The notes beneath the pieces were generated by a model. The model saw only the letters and a list, made by a program, of their open reading frames with translations, was not told the DNA's origin and searched no databases. The position numbers and the translations under genes were made by a program. From contig NZ_JAUSXM010000001.1 of the NCBI RefSeq assembly GCF_030815985.1, positions 3,658,001 through 3,722,000 on the forward strand: 64,000 nucleotides of DNA, written 5' to 3'. Source of the stretch: Paenibacillus sp. W2I17 (lineage in GTDB: Bacteria; Bacillota; Bacilli; Paenibacillales; Paenibacillaceae). Positions 28,061-36,809 of this stretch are shown one piece after another. Numbering within the stretch: the stretch's first letter is position 1; the number at the start of each line of letters is the position of its first letter.

Positions 28061-28264
28061 ATGGCTCAACATCGCCTGTGCACCTCCTGTCAGGTTCCGC
28101 TCTCTTCAGACGATGTGGGCATCTACCTCAAATTGATCTCGCGCTCTGCCCAGCAATTTCTGTGCATTGATTGTATAGGAGTGAAGCTGAACTGTGGACG
28201 TGAGCCTATTGAGAAGCTGATCCGTTATTTCCGAGAGTCCGGGAACTGCGCCCTGTTCCGTTAA
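28061..28264 (+). CDS. Small Cys-rich (zinc-ribbon-like) protein
   Basis: A 67-residue protein with two CxxC pairs, CTSC near the start and CIDC around residue 35, plus two further Cys; a single zinc ribbon is the simplest reading. Its ATG directly follows the TAA of the alpha-galactosidase with no spacer and only a weak GGTG, so translation is probably coupled. The stop is two bases from the end of the convergent AraC gene. Function unknown; the Cys pattern and tight coupling argue that it is real. Confidence 0.7.
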   Translation: MAQHRLCTSCQVPLSSDDVGIYLKLISRSAQQFLCIDCIGVKLNCGREPIEKLIRYFRESGNCALFR

Positions 28265-28266
28265 CG

Positions 28267-29076
28267 TTATGCCTTGGTCCGGTGCAGCGTCATGTACGCG
28301 GTTGGCGTGTGTGAAGTTGCTTTCTTGAATACTTTGGAAAAATATAACGGATCATTGTAGCCGACAGAATAAGCCACCGATTGAATCGGCAGGCCCGACG
28401 TCTTCAGCAGTTCACAGGCGCGCTCGATTCGGCAGGATGTAATATACTCCAAAACAGACTTGCCGGTTGCTGCCTTAAACAGACGAAACAAATAACTGCG
28501 CTCCAGATTAACTGCCTTTACGATCTCCGTGACGGTCAATGTCGGCTTCCAGTAGTTCTGCTCGATGTACTTTCTCGCCAGCCAGACATAATCCTTGGCG
28601 TCCACCTGCGGCTCTTTAGGATAATGTTCCATATAGTAGGAGAGCAGCAGACGCAAACGGGCATCCGCCCGCAGTAATTCATAGGATGATGCACCCGCGT
28701 TCCAGGCAAGGTGAAAAAAAGGCTGCAGCGTCTCCGGCGAGACCGTCACCACGGGTTGTACCTCTGAGAGCTGTGTCAGCCCCAGTAACCGCCCGGCATC
28801 CTCACCGCTAAACTCCACCCAGACGTACTCCCATGGATCTTGCGGGTCCGGATAATAGTAAATCTCTTTTTGCGGAAATATGATAAAGCTTTCCCCCGTA
28901 ACGAGCCGAAAAACGCGGCCGCCCGTCTCCAGCGTCCCTTGGCCGCGGATAATATAGTGCAGCGCATAAACGTCACGTACACCTGGCCCCCATTGGTGAG
29001 CGTTGGCCGGCTTGTGACCACCACTGATAAAATACAAATTACTGGCTCTACTGCTCTCATGCCAAATCGGATTCAA
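28267..29076 (-). CDS. AraC family regulator
   Basis: A 269-residue regulator with an N-terminal cupin-like pocket (VYALHYIIRGQGTLETGG, then GESFIIFPQKEIYYYPD) and a C-terminal AraC double helix-turn-helix (RSYLFRLFKAATGKSVLEYI; second helix pair near SVGYNDPLYFSKVFKK). TTG 29076 is the best start, eight bases after GGGGG; a longer in-frame extension upstream runs into the divergent esterase gene and has no ribosome site. It is divergent from the carboxylesterase with 81 bases between and probably controls it, the GH27 gene, or both. Confidence 0.88.
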   Translation of the reverse strand: MNPIWHESSRASNLYFISGGHKPANAHQWGPGVRDVYALHYIIRGQGTLETGGRVFRLVTGESFIIFPQKEIYYYPDPQDPWEYVWVEFSGEDAGRLLGLTQLSEVQPVVTVSPETLQPFFHLAWNAGASSYELLRADARLRLLLSYYMEHYPKEPQVDAKDYVWLARKYIEQNYWKPTLTVTEIVKAVNLERSYLFRLFKAATGKSVLEYITSCRIERACELLKTSGLPIQSVAYSVGYNDPLYFSKVFKKATSHTPTAYMTLHRTKA

Positions 29077-29118
29077 CCTTGATTCCCCCTTTCTAATGCC
29101 ACGTTGATCAAATTTTCG

Positions 29119-29129
29119 GTAACGCTTAC
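29119..29129. promoter_or_regulatory. Palindromic operator-like site between AraC and esterase genes
   Basis: GTAACGCTTAC has arms GTAA/TTAC around CGC, like the GTAAA-CGC-TTTAC site at 23000-23012. Both lie in AraC divergent promoter regions. A cre-type or LacI-type site is possible. Confidence 0.4.
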
Positions 29130-29157
29130 ACGCTAAATCCAGAGAGGAGAATGTTGT

Positions 29158-30693
29158 ATGCTTAGAATGGTTACGGTAGAACATGGACAAGTGCAAGGAC
29201 TGCCCGCGGCGGACCCGCGGATTACCAGCTTCAAGGGAATTCCTTTTGCCGCACCTCCTGTAGGTGAGAACCGCTGGCGCGCTCCGCAGCCGCAGTCGAG
29301 CTGGGAAGGTGTACTGCAAGCTTTTGATTTTGCCCCCATCTCGATGCAAGCCCCAACAGTCATCGATGATAACAATATCTATACCCGCGAATGGGCCGTT
29401 GATCCCGACCTGCCCATGGACGAGGATTGTCTGTATCTGAATGTCTGGACACCAGCCAAACGCACGGATGAGAAGCTACCTGTTTTTGTCTGGTATTTTG
29501 GCGGGGGTCTGCAAGTTGGCCATACGGCCGAAATGGAATTTGATGGCGAGCGAATCGCTCGTAGAGGTATTGTCGTCGTGACGATTAATTATCGGCTGAA
29601 TGCCTTCGGCTTCCTGTGCCATCCTGAGATTAGTGCCGAATCCCCCCATGCACCCGCCAACTTTGGTCATCTCGATCAGCAAGCAGGTACCCAGTGGGTC
29701 AAACGCAACATTGCCGCCTTTGGCGGTGATCCAGACCAGATCACCATCGGCGGACAGTCGGCAGGCGGAGGAAGTGTACTCAGCCAGATGACCTCTCCGC
29801 AAAATAAAGGCTTGTTCCAGCGAGTCGTCATCATGAGCGGTATAGCTACCGAGTTATACCCGAAGGTCCGCGTGCCTTCTGTCCGTTCCACACTAAGGGA
29901 TGCAGAGCAAGCAGGGGTTGAATTTTTTGGCTTCCTGGGCGTATCTTCCCTGGCTGAGGCGAGACAACTGGATGCTGAATATCTCCGTGACAAAGCACTC
30001 GAATACAAAAGCTTCTGGGGAACCGTCATCGACGAACAATTCTGCGCAGGCGATCCGTTTACTCGTTTTCTTCAGCAGGAGCGCGAGGCGATCCCCGTAA
30101 TGCTGGGGCATACATCTTCCGAATTTTGGACCCGTCCCGCCGCAGCCAATCTGGAAGAACTGAAGCAGATGGCTGTGGAGCTGTTTGGCGAGGATGCTCC
30201 TGCCTTTTTGCAGCTATGTGAGGCTGATACCGGCCAAATCGAACATGCTCTGCAACAAGCATCGGTCCGCATGATCCAGCATGCCATTCTGCTCGCCATC
30301 CGCGCGAACAGCGGTCATCCGTCTGAAACGCCTCTCTACTATTATAACTTCGATGCCGAGATTCCGGGCTGGGACCAGCCAGGCACTTTTCACTCCGTCG
30401 ATCTGTGGTTTTTCTTCGAAACACTCGCCAAATGCTGGCGGCCTTTCACAGGCAAGCATTATGATCTGGCTCGCCAAATGTGTAATTATTTATCCAACTT
30501 TATTGCTACAGGTGATCCAAACGGTTCGGACTCCACCGGAAAGCTGATGCCTCATTGGACTCCTTGTACTACGGAACAGCCGTATCTCATGGAATTTGGC
30601 GATCAGGCTCAATTACAGAAGGCTGAGCCCGGACCGATGCTCGCGTTTCTAATTGAACAATATTTCAAGAAACAGAATGCACCTGTTGTTTAA
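29158..30693 (+). CDS. Type B carboxylesterase
   Basis: A 511-residue serine esterase of the carboxylesterase/cholinesterase fold. It has EDCLYLNVWTP near residue 90, the oxyanion segment WYFGGGLQVG near 113-121, and the nucleophile Ser201 in GGQSAGGGSV (Gln replaces the usual Glu before Ser). GTFHSVDLWFFFE near 400 provides the likely catalytic His. There is no signal peptide. It could remove acetyl or feruloyl groups from imported plant oligosaccharides, in keeping with the neighbouring GH genes; this is inference. ATG 29158 follows GGAG by eight bases. Confidence 0.92.
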   Translation: MLRMVTVEHGQVQGLPAADPRITSFKGIPFAAPPVGENRWRAPQPQSSWEGVLQAFDFAPISMQAPTVIDDNNIYTREWAVDPDLPMDEDCLYLNVWTPAKRTDEKLPVFVWYFGGGLQVGHTAEMEFDGERIARRGIVVVTINYRLNAFGFLCHPEISAESPHAPANFGHLDQQAGTQWVKRNIAAFGGDPDQITIGGQSAGGGSVLSQMTSPQNKGLFQRVVIMSGIATELYPKVRVPSVRSTLRDAEQAGVEFFGFLGVSSLAEARQLDAEYLRDKALEYKSFWGTVIDEQFCAGDPFTRFLQQEREAIPVMLGHTSSEFWTRPAAANLEELKQMAVELFGEDAPAFLQLCEADTGQIEHALQQASVRMIQHAILLAIRANSGHPSETPLYYYNFDAEIPGWDQPGTFHSVDLWFFFETLAKCWRPFTGKHYDLARQMCNYLSNFIATGDPNGSDSTGKLMPHWTPCTTEQPYLMEFGDQAQLQKAEPGPMLAFLIEQYFKKQNAPVV

Positions 30694-30725
30694 AACATGA
30701 GGCTTGCCCTCTCACGATATATGTA

Positions 30726-30754
30726 AGAGCCATGCTGTCGCATGGCTCTTTTTG
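30726..30754 (+). terminator. Terminator after the carboxylesterase gene
   Basis: Perfect nine-base arms AGAGCCATG and CATGGCTCT, a six-base loop and a T run. Confidence 0.9.
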
Positions 30755-30887
30755 TATAGTGTGAATGGTAGAGCGATGTTCTTTCGCCTATGCCTATTTA
30801 GCAAGTTACTCCACTACAGCAGTCTAAGGTAACAATCAGGCAGCCAAAGGAATCCCACGAACATTCAGCATCATTCCAAGAGATTCG

Positions 30888-32231
30888 TTATATATGAGTC
30901 TGTGTTGGTTTATTGAAGATGACAGGTAGCGTAATCTGTAATGAAAAGATATCCCTTTCCTGCGACACCGTCAACGTCCCGTTATGCTGCTGGATCATTT
31001 TCTGACAACTAACGAGCCCAATTTCGTTGCTATCTTTCTTTTTGCCAACACGTTTAATCTTATTCTCCACCTCAAGAATGACCCATTGTTGCCTCAAAGA
31101 AATCTGGATATGAACGGGATGCACTGGATCGGCGTATTTTCGAATATTTGAAAATACGTTATCCATTACGCGACGCATGGCGACCAGATTGATTTCCAGC
31201 AAAAACTCCTCATGATGAGCATCTGTCTGAACCTGCACATCTATATCGTCCAAAACCACTAATTGCTCATCTATGAGTTGATCGATAAGAGCTCTGCCCT
31301 CATACATTTCAAATTCTACTTCCTCTTCTTCAGCCGCCGAGGATACCGTAAAATATTCGAATAGTTTGTCCGACAGCACTTTGATCTGATAGGCCTTCTC
31401 CCGGCTATTATGAATATACTGCAATAGATCCTCATGTGTCTTATATTTGTTGAGCTCTATGATATCCATATATCCTAATAGAATCGTGAGTGGCGTTCGC
31501 AAATCATGGGAAATCGCCGTGATCAATTCACGGTTGGCCATCCTGACCCTCTCCTCGCTGTCCAGCCGCTCCACAAATGATTTCCTCATCTCATCAATAC
31601 TCTGGGCCAGAGATGACAGTTCATCCTTTCCAGATATCGTAATCGAATAATCCAAATTTCCACCTTCGAGTATTTTGATCTCTTGTTCAAGCACGCCAAT
31701 ATAAGATGTTTTCTTATTAATCATCAGTAGAAAGGAAACAATAAACACAATGGCCGCTATGAAAACACCAATAATCAGAATGAGGTTGTAGTATTGATAC
31801 TCATAAAAGCTAACCAAGTATATCTGGGCATCCTGATCCGCAAAATGGATGGTGGTGATGGGTATTTTTGATGGCACGAATTGAGTTAACAACTCTTCAT
31901 TAATGGCAGGATCAATCTCCGTGTTGGAGGAAAATATCAATTTGTCTTTTGCAAAAATATATAGATTTAAGTAGCGCTCATGTCTTATCCAGGCAGACAA
32001 TTGCTCATGATCACGGGTTGACACGTTCTGTTTATCCACAAATGCTTCGAATCGATCAAGCGCATCTTGCTGCCTATTCTCTACAAAAGTGGATTTGCTT
32101 AAATAACTATCCAATACAGTCTCGCCAACAACTTGTAAAATAACGAGTGCACTTATGGAAATGACCAAAGAAATGACAACCGCCAGAACCAGTTTAATCT
32201 TCAGCTTTTTTCCGATTAATAATCTATTCAA
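30888..32231 (-). CDS. Sensor histidine kinase with degenerate ATP lid
   Basis: A 447-residue membrane kinase: helix at about 12-34, extracellular sensor (35-148), helix at about 150-171, HAMP, then a HisKA domain with H242 in SHDLRTPLT. The ATPase domain has an N box (NVFSNIRKYA), but the usual DxGxG box is replaced by an ENKIKRVGKK stretch followed by EIGLVSCQKM; this short form is seen in some VanS-like kinases. TTG 32231 lies seven bases after AAGGGG and overlaps the regulator gene by eight bases. The signal is unknown. Confidence 0.9.
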   Translation of the reverse strand: MNRLLIGKKLKIKLVLAVVISLVISISALVILQVVGETVLDSYLSKSTFVENRQQDALDRFEAFVDKQNVSTRDHEQLSAWIRHERYLNLYIFAKDKLIFSSNTEIDPAINEELLTQFVPSKIPITTIHFADQDAQIYLVSFYEYQYYNLILIIGVFIAAIVFIVSFLLMINKKTSYIGVLEQEIKILEGGNLDYSITISGKDELSSLAQSIDEMRKSFVERLDSEERVRMANRELITAISHDLRTPLTILLGYMDIIELNKYKTHEDLLQYIHNSREKAYQIKVLSDKLFEYFTVSSAAEEEEVEFEMYEGRALIDQLIDEQLVVLDDIDVQVQTDAHHEEFLLEINLVAMRRVMDNVFSNIRKYADPVHPVHIQISLRQQWVILEVENKIKRVGKKKDSNEIGLVSCQKMIQQHNGTLTVSQERDIFSLQITLPVIFNKPTQTHI

Positions 32232-32916
32232 TTTTGTACCCCTTCCCCCAAACGGTCTTCACATATTTAGGGTTCTGCGGGTCATCCTCCAGTTTGCCTC
32301 TCAAGTTACGAATATGAACCATGACCGTGTTATTACACGTATAAAAGTAGGGTTGCCCCCAAACACTCTCATATATATTTTCTGCCGAGAATACCTTTCG
32401 TCGTTTCTTAGCCAACAGCAGCAAAATTTGGTATTCAATTTCAGTTAGAGCAATTTCCTTCTCTCCAACAAACACGGCTTTTGAATCCTGATGGACCGTA
32501 AGATCCTTAACGATAATTTGGTCCGCTTCTTCCGTCTTCTCCTTGCCCCGATATACATAATACCTCCGCAGTAAAGCCTTCACCCTCGAAACGAGTTCTG
32601 TATAAGAAAAAGGCTTGGACAAAAAGTCATCACTGCCTGAGGAAAAGGCCAATTGTTTGTCAGAGTCCTGAGTTTTCGCTGTGAGAAACAGGATCGGTGC
32701 ACTTGTTTTTTCACGAATCTCCAGACACGCCTTCAGCCCCGATTTATTGGGCATCATCATATCCAAAATAATGAGATCCGTCTCTTCGCTCACTTTATCA
32801 ATCGCATCTTGACCATCTATCGCTTCAATCACTTCATAATTCTCACTCTCTAACAAGATCCTTACAATTTCACGAATTTCACTGTTATCATCAGCAATTA
32901 GAATTTTCTTGCTCAT
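32224..32916 (-). CDS. OmpR/PhoB family response regulator
   Basis: A 230-residue regulator with an N-terminal receiver (DD at 9-10, phospho-acceptor D52 in ILDMMMPNKSG, conserved Lys in FLSKPFSY) and a C-terminal winged helix (EIEYQILLLLAKKRRKVFS; VMVHIRNLRGKLEDD). ATG 32916 follows GGAGGG by five bases. It is first in a two-gene operon with the kinase and is divergent from the VTT-domain membrane protein gene, which may be its target. Confidence 0.94.
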   Translation of the reverse strand: MSKKILIADDNSEIREIVRILLESENYEVIEAIDGQDAIDKVSEETDLIILDMMMPNKSGLKACLEIREKTSAPILFLTAKTQDSDKQLAFSSGSDDFLSKPFSYTELVSRVKALLRRYYVYRGKEKTEEADQIIVKDLTVHQDSKAVFVGEKEIALTEIEYQILLLLAKKRRKVFSAENIYESVWGQPYFYTCNNTVMVHIRNLRGKLEDDPQNPKYVKTVWGKGYKIE

Positions 32917-33075
32917 CTGATCCCTCCGTCTAATTTCAGTATAATATGCGCTATTAGCGACTACCAGCAAATACAATCGACTTAAGAATTCTTCAGAAGT
33001 TATGTAGGTATCTCTTAATAATTTCGTCTTATACTGTAAATATGTAGAAGTTATTACACAAAGGGGTCGTCAGGA

Positions 33076-33837
33076 ATGCCACAAACTTCGAAAAAAGTAA
33101 TGATTAACATATTGTTGGGTCTGTTCATCATGTTGTCCATTGGTCTACTGGTGTATTATTTTCCTGCCATTATTAGAATCATGTCTTCCATGGACAACTT
33201 CAGAGCGTATATTCACTCAACAGGCCATTGGGGTCCGGTCATGTTTATTTTATTCCAGATTCTTCAGATCGTGGTTGCACCCATTCCAGGAGAAGTGGTA
33301 CAGGTCGCAGGCGGTTATATCTACGGGGTTACAATTGGGTCCTTGTATACTACAATAGGCTTGATTATAGGCTCAGCGATCGCCTTCTATTTCACCCGTT
33401 ATATCGGTCGCGCCTATATTTCACGACTAATGCAAAAGAAAAATAATAAGTGGATGTCGTTAATTCATGATGAGAAGAAGTTCTCCGCATTTTTATTCAT
33501 CTTTTTCGTAATTCCCGGCTTACCCAAAGACATGCTTGTATTTGTCGCCGCACTTACATCGATTAGTTCGTTTAGGTTCTTCACGATCCTTATCGTCGGT
33601 CGTCTGCCGTGGATCATCGCATCTACCGTTATAGGGTCCACGATTCATATGCAACAATACACAATCGCCATTATTATTTCTGTTATCGCTGTGATCGGGT
33701 TCGTACTCGGTTATATCTATAGGGAGAAATTGGTGGGATTGTTCTCCCGGTCAGACAGTACCAAAGCCAAACCCAAGGCTATACGCAGTTATAGTACGAA
33801 TAGGGAGTCTCGTAAAATAAAAAGAGATACAACATGA
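33076..33837 (+). CDS. TVP38/TMEM64 (VTT-domain) membrane protein
   Basis: A 253-residue membrane protein with four to six helices and the VTT/DedA-like core (PIPGEVVQVAGGYIYG near 73-88; GSAIAFYFTRYIGR; FVIPGLPKDMLVFVAALTS). Such proteins are now linked to lipid scrambling or flipping at the membrane. The C-terminal 30 residues are basic and cytoplasmic. It is divergent from a two-component system with about 160 bases between, a context that suggests a membrane-stress response. ATG 33076 has a moderate GGGG upstream. Confidence 0.9.
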   Translation: MPQTSKKVMINILLGLFIMLSIGLLVYYFPAIIRIMSSMDNFRAYIHSTGHWGPVMFILFQILQIVVAPIPGEVVQVAGGYIYGVTIGSLYTTIGLIIGSAIAFYFTRYIGRAYISRLMQKKNNKWMSLIHDEKKFSAFLFIFFVIPGLPKDMLVFVAALTSISSFRFFTILIVGRLPWIIASTVIGSTIHMQQYTIAIIISVIAVIGFVLGYIYREKLVGLFSRSDSTKAKPKAIRSYSTNRESRKIKRDTT

Positions 33838-33881
33838 ACATAGCCAATCTATTGATATGAAAACCGGAGGTATATCATCTT

Positions 33882-34460
33882 ATGCAAACACTTGAAACCA
33901 ATCGATTAATCCTGCGAAATTTCACCGTAACGGACGCAGCCGGACTGTTGGAATACACGGCAAATCCCAGAGTGAATTGTTTTATGGGTCAACGAATTTC
34001 CACATTGGAAGAGGCGGCGGCAGAGGTCGCAAAAAGAAGCAGTGACGATTCCCACATCGCGGTCTGCCTGAAGGACAGTAACGAGTTGATCGGTGAGCTG
34101 TTTGGTATGAGGGAAGATCGAGATTCTGATACGGATAAAGATTCGAATTCAGATACGTATAGTATTGGCTGGAATTTTAATGGCAGATATGAAGGGAAAG
34201 GATACGCTAGTGAGAGCGCCAATGCTTTCATCGAAAATCTCTTTATGGAACAGGGAATAAGAAGATTGTACGCCTATGTCGAGGATGATAACTTCCGTTC
34301 TCAGAAACTGTGTGAGAAGCTGGGCATGCGCCGGGAAGGTCTTTTTTTGGAGTTCATTTCATTTGTCAAAAATGAGGACGGCACACCGAAATACGAGAAT
34401 ACGTATCAATATGCTTTGTTGAAAAAGGAATGGCTGGCGCAGCGTGAATCGCAGAAATAA
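33882..34460 (+). CDS. GNAT acetyltransferase, RimJ/RimL type
   Basis: A 192-residue acetyltransferase beginning MQTLETNRLILRNFT, the usual opening of RimJ/RimL-like enzymes that acetylate protein N-termini or small amines. The acetyl-CoA region is NGRYEGKGYASESANAFI (about 102-119), followed by RLYAYVEDDNFRSQKLCEKL and GMRREG. An acidic low-complexity insert with SDTDKDSNSDT lies near residue 85. ATG 33882 follows GGAGG by 11 bases. It lies 44 bases after the VTT gene and may be cotranscribed with it. Confidence 0.88.
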   Translation: MQTLETNRLILRNFTVTDAAGLLEYTANPRVNCFMGQRISTLEEAAAEVAKRSSDDSHIAVCLKDSNELIGELFGMREDRDSDTDKDSNSDTYSIGWNFNGRYEGKGYASESANAFIENLFMEQGIRRLYAYVEDDNFRSQKLCEKLGMRREGLFLEFISFVKNEDGTPKYENTYQYALLKKEWLAQRESQK

Positions 34461-34537
34461 AGAATGACAGCCCCCTCATTAGTTTAAAAAAGTTATAGAA
34501 ATGAGAACGTACCTATACGTACGTTCCACAACAAATA

Positions 34538-34580
34538 CGGCGGCTTCTCCCTGGATAGATTCCAGAGGAAAAGTCGCCGC
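34538..34580. terminator. Hairpin between convergent GNAT and MetE-like genes
   Basis: A long imperfect hairpin with outer CGGCG/CGCCG and inner CTGGA/TCCAG pairing. The tail is T-rich (TATTTGTT) on the minus strand. A smaller hairpin (GAACGTA/TACGTTC) precedes it at 34505-34526. Confidence 0.5.
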
Positions 34581-34650
34581 TTCATTATCGCACAGAACAC
34601 TATTGATCGAGCAATGTGTTTATAAGGTCACAATACATTCAGCTTGAATC

Positions 34651-35817
34651 CTAGACGGTGCTGCCCCAATATTGCTTTGCAATCTTCTGCCCTTGATCGA
34701 TCTTCGCCCATTGCTGAGCTTCGCTTAATTCGTTACCACCATCGCAGGATGCAAATCCGCATTGGTGAGACAACAGTAGCCGATCCTTATCGATGATTTT
34801 GGAAGCTTCGTCCAGCAAACGGACAACACGTGCTTCATCATCGAGTGTACTCGTTTTGGATGACAACAGACCCAGTACAATTTCCGTTTCAGGTCTGTCC
34901 TTGAACACTTCCAGAGCTTCAATTGAACCCGCACGATCATCATCCCACTCCAGGAAGAAACGATCATACTTCAATTGCTTCAGGAACAGATTCGCAATTT
35001 TGGCATACGATCCACCACCCATATTGCGGGAATCATAATTGCCGCGGCAGTTATGTGTCCACATTTTCAAGCCAAGGCTATGACCAAAGTCAATCACGGT
35101 ATTATTAATATCAATGAATTCGGTAGCGAGACCCTTTACTTCATCTTGATTAATATTTTCCCCTGTAAAAGGAGAGTTCGGGTTGTCGTCTGCAAACAGT
35201 TCCCATAAGCAATCATCGAATTGCAGAATTTTGCCGCCCACTGCAGCGAATTCTTCCACGAATTCCTTATACGCGATCACAAGACCTTCTTTGAGCTCCT
35301 GTTTGTTCAAATATACAGAATCCGTACCGCCAATGTTATCCGACCAGGAAAGCTCACCGAAAATATGGGAAGGAGACGGTACACAAAGTTTCGTTTGTTG
35401 CTCGCCAGCCGTGTCTTGCAGCTGTTGGAACAACTGAATGAAATGATGGTTCTTTCCACTCAATTTATCAGTGATGCGCAGTCCAATATCTTTGCGTGTT
35501 TCATATTTTGAAGTTCCGTCCACATCTCTGAAAAAATAGCCGTGATCCGCGATGTAACGCTTCACTCCGCCAAATCCCCATACAAAGTCCAGATGCCACA
35601 TCGATTTGGAAAATTCTCCATCGGTAACCACGGACAAGTTATGTTCGATTTCCTTTGCGACAACTTGTTTGATTGCCTCTGTCTCACACTTCTCATATCC
35701 TTCGTAGTTTTCATAGAACGGATATTGGATATCATCGTTATGTTCAATTTGCGTTTTATATTTCAGCAGCTCATCCGGCCGCAATAAACTTCCTACGATC
35801 TGGAACTTATCAGTCAT
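34651..35817 (-). CDS. MetE-like cobalamin-independent methyltransferase, YxjG/YxjH type
   Basis: A 388-residue zinc enzyme equal to the C-terminal half of MetE. Metal-binding residues are visible in THNCRGN and HQCGFASCDGG. It should move a methyl group to homocysteine or a related thiol from a folate or another donor; the exact donor in this subgroup is unclear. ATG 35817 follows GAGGGGG by eight bases, removing an upstream in-frame extension. No SAM riboswitch is seen, but a LysR-type box lies about 70 bases upstream of the start. Confidence 0.9.
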   Translation of the reverse strand: MTDKFQIVGSLLRPDELLKYKTQIEHNDDIQYPFYENYEGYEKCETEAIKQVVAKEIEHNLSVVTDGEFSKSMWHLDFVWGFGGVKRYIADHGYFFRDVDGTSKYETRKDIGLRITDKLSGKNHHFIQLFQQLQDTAGEQQTKLCVPSPSHIFGELSWSDNIGGTDSVYLNKQELKEGLVIAYKEFVEEFAAVGGKILQFDDCLWELFADDNPNSPFTGENINQDEVKGLATEFIDINNTVIDFGHSLGLKMWTHNCRGNYDSRNMGGGSYAKIANLFLKQLKYDRFFLEWDDDRAGSIEALEVFKDRPETEIVLGLLSSKTSTLDDEARVVRLLDEASKIIDKDRLLLSHQCGFASCDGGNELSEAQQWAKIDQGQKIAKQYWGSTV

Positions 35818-35886
35818 GTAAAAAACCCCCTCGTTGTATACAATGATCATATCACGCTGAGAGCAGTTAGAAGGGATACTAAAAAA

Positions 35887-35902
35887 CCATAACTGGTTAT
35901 AG
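35887..35902. promoter_or_regulatory. Candidate LysR-type operator before the MetE-like gene
   Basis: CCATAACTGGTTATAG has the ATAAC/GTTAT dyad common to LysR-type regulators of sulfur genes in Firmicutes. No LysR gene lies in the window. Confidence 0.5.
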
Positions 35903-35987
35903 TTAAAAGCTATATCCACTTGTTAGACAGATTTCAGTAAAACCGTCACCGACACAGTGTACCTCTATCCGTGAATGTTATTAAATT

Positions 35988-36557
35988 TCACACCGTACGA
36001 CGACGCAGTTCATAAAAATATTGTACCGCTGGATGCTTTAATTTGACCTGCTCCGACATGTTCAAAATTCGCTTTTTGCCAACTCGTCTGTCCATTAAAG
36101 CCAGAATATTAAATATAATATCCTTGCTCTCCAGATTATCCTCTATAGAAGTCGATAAATACGTCGTAGCTGCAACGGTAAAATTCGATTTACTGAGTGC
36201 GGTCTGAGCCAGCAACAGTTCTTTGGCATGTACGGAGATTTTTCTGCTTCTTGCCATGACTTGAAGACGATCCTCGGGAATGGGTCCTTTAGAATCTTTT
36301 CTGATAGCTTCAATCTCTTCATCGCTCACAGGAATCATGATCTCCGGGTCGCTCTTGATCTCCTGCTCTGTCTGATACCATCGGATTGGGGTTGTTGTAT
36401 CGCTCATGTTGAGTACATTCTTTTTATCTACAGTAATATAACAATTGCCTGATTTATCAAGTGAATAGCGATAGCTGGTAGCACGGTACTCCACCCTTCC
36501 AACTAACGCGGGACTAAGAAAACTCTCCAGTTGTTGCTTCAATTTGCTCCAGGACAT
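35988..36557 (-). CDS. SF0329-like protein of unknown function
   Basis: A 189-residue soluble protein starting MSWSKLKQQLESFL and containing RVEYRATSYRY and CYITVDKKNVLNM, a pattern I associate with the SF0329 family of uncharacterised bacterial proteins. A mostly helical C-terminus includes VQYFYELRRR. ATG 36557 follows AGGAGG. It is divergent from the ankyrin gene with about 250 bases between. No catalytic motif is seen. Confidence 0.7.
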   Translation of the reverse strand: MSWSKLKQQLESFLSPALVGRVEYRATSYRYSLDKSGNCYITVDKKNVLNMSDTTTPIRWYQTEQEIKSDPEIMIPVSDEEIEAIRKDSKGPIPEDRLQVMARSRKISVHAKELLLAQTALSKSNFTVAATTYLSTSIEDNLESKDIIFNILALMDRRVGKKRILNMSEQVKLKHPAVQYFYELRRRTV

Positions 36558-36809
36558 AAATCCTCCTATTATCAAAAGCCTACCGCACGATTTGCGGCGA
36601 TCATTTCAAATATTTTTCAATCCGTCTCCAGTATCAACATTCATCTAAATTATAACATAGCAAAACAAATTGATGATGGAAGAAACCCAGTTATTGGTTT
36701 TAAATTCCCCTATGTGATAAAATTGCAGAAAATTATCTACTTACTATTAAATCGTCATAGCCTACCATTGGAACATACGTTGTTATTCACAAAGGAGAGG
36801 AAGAGTGTA

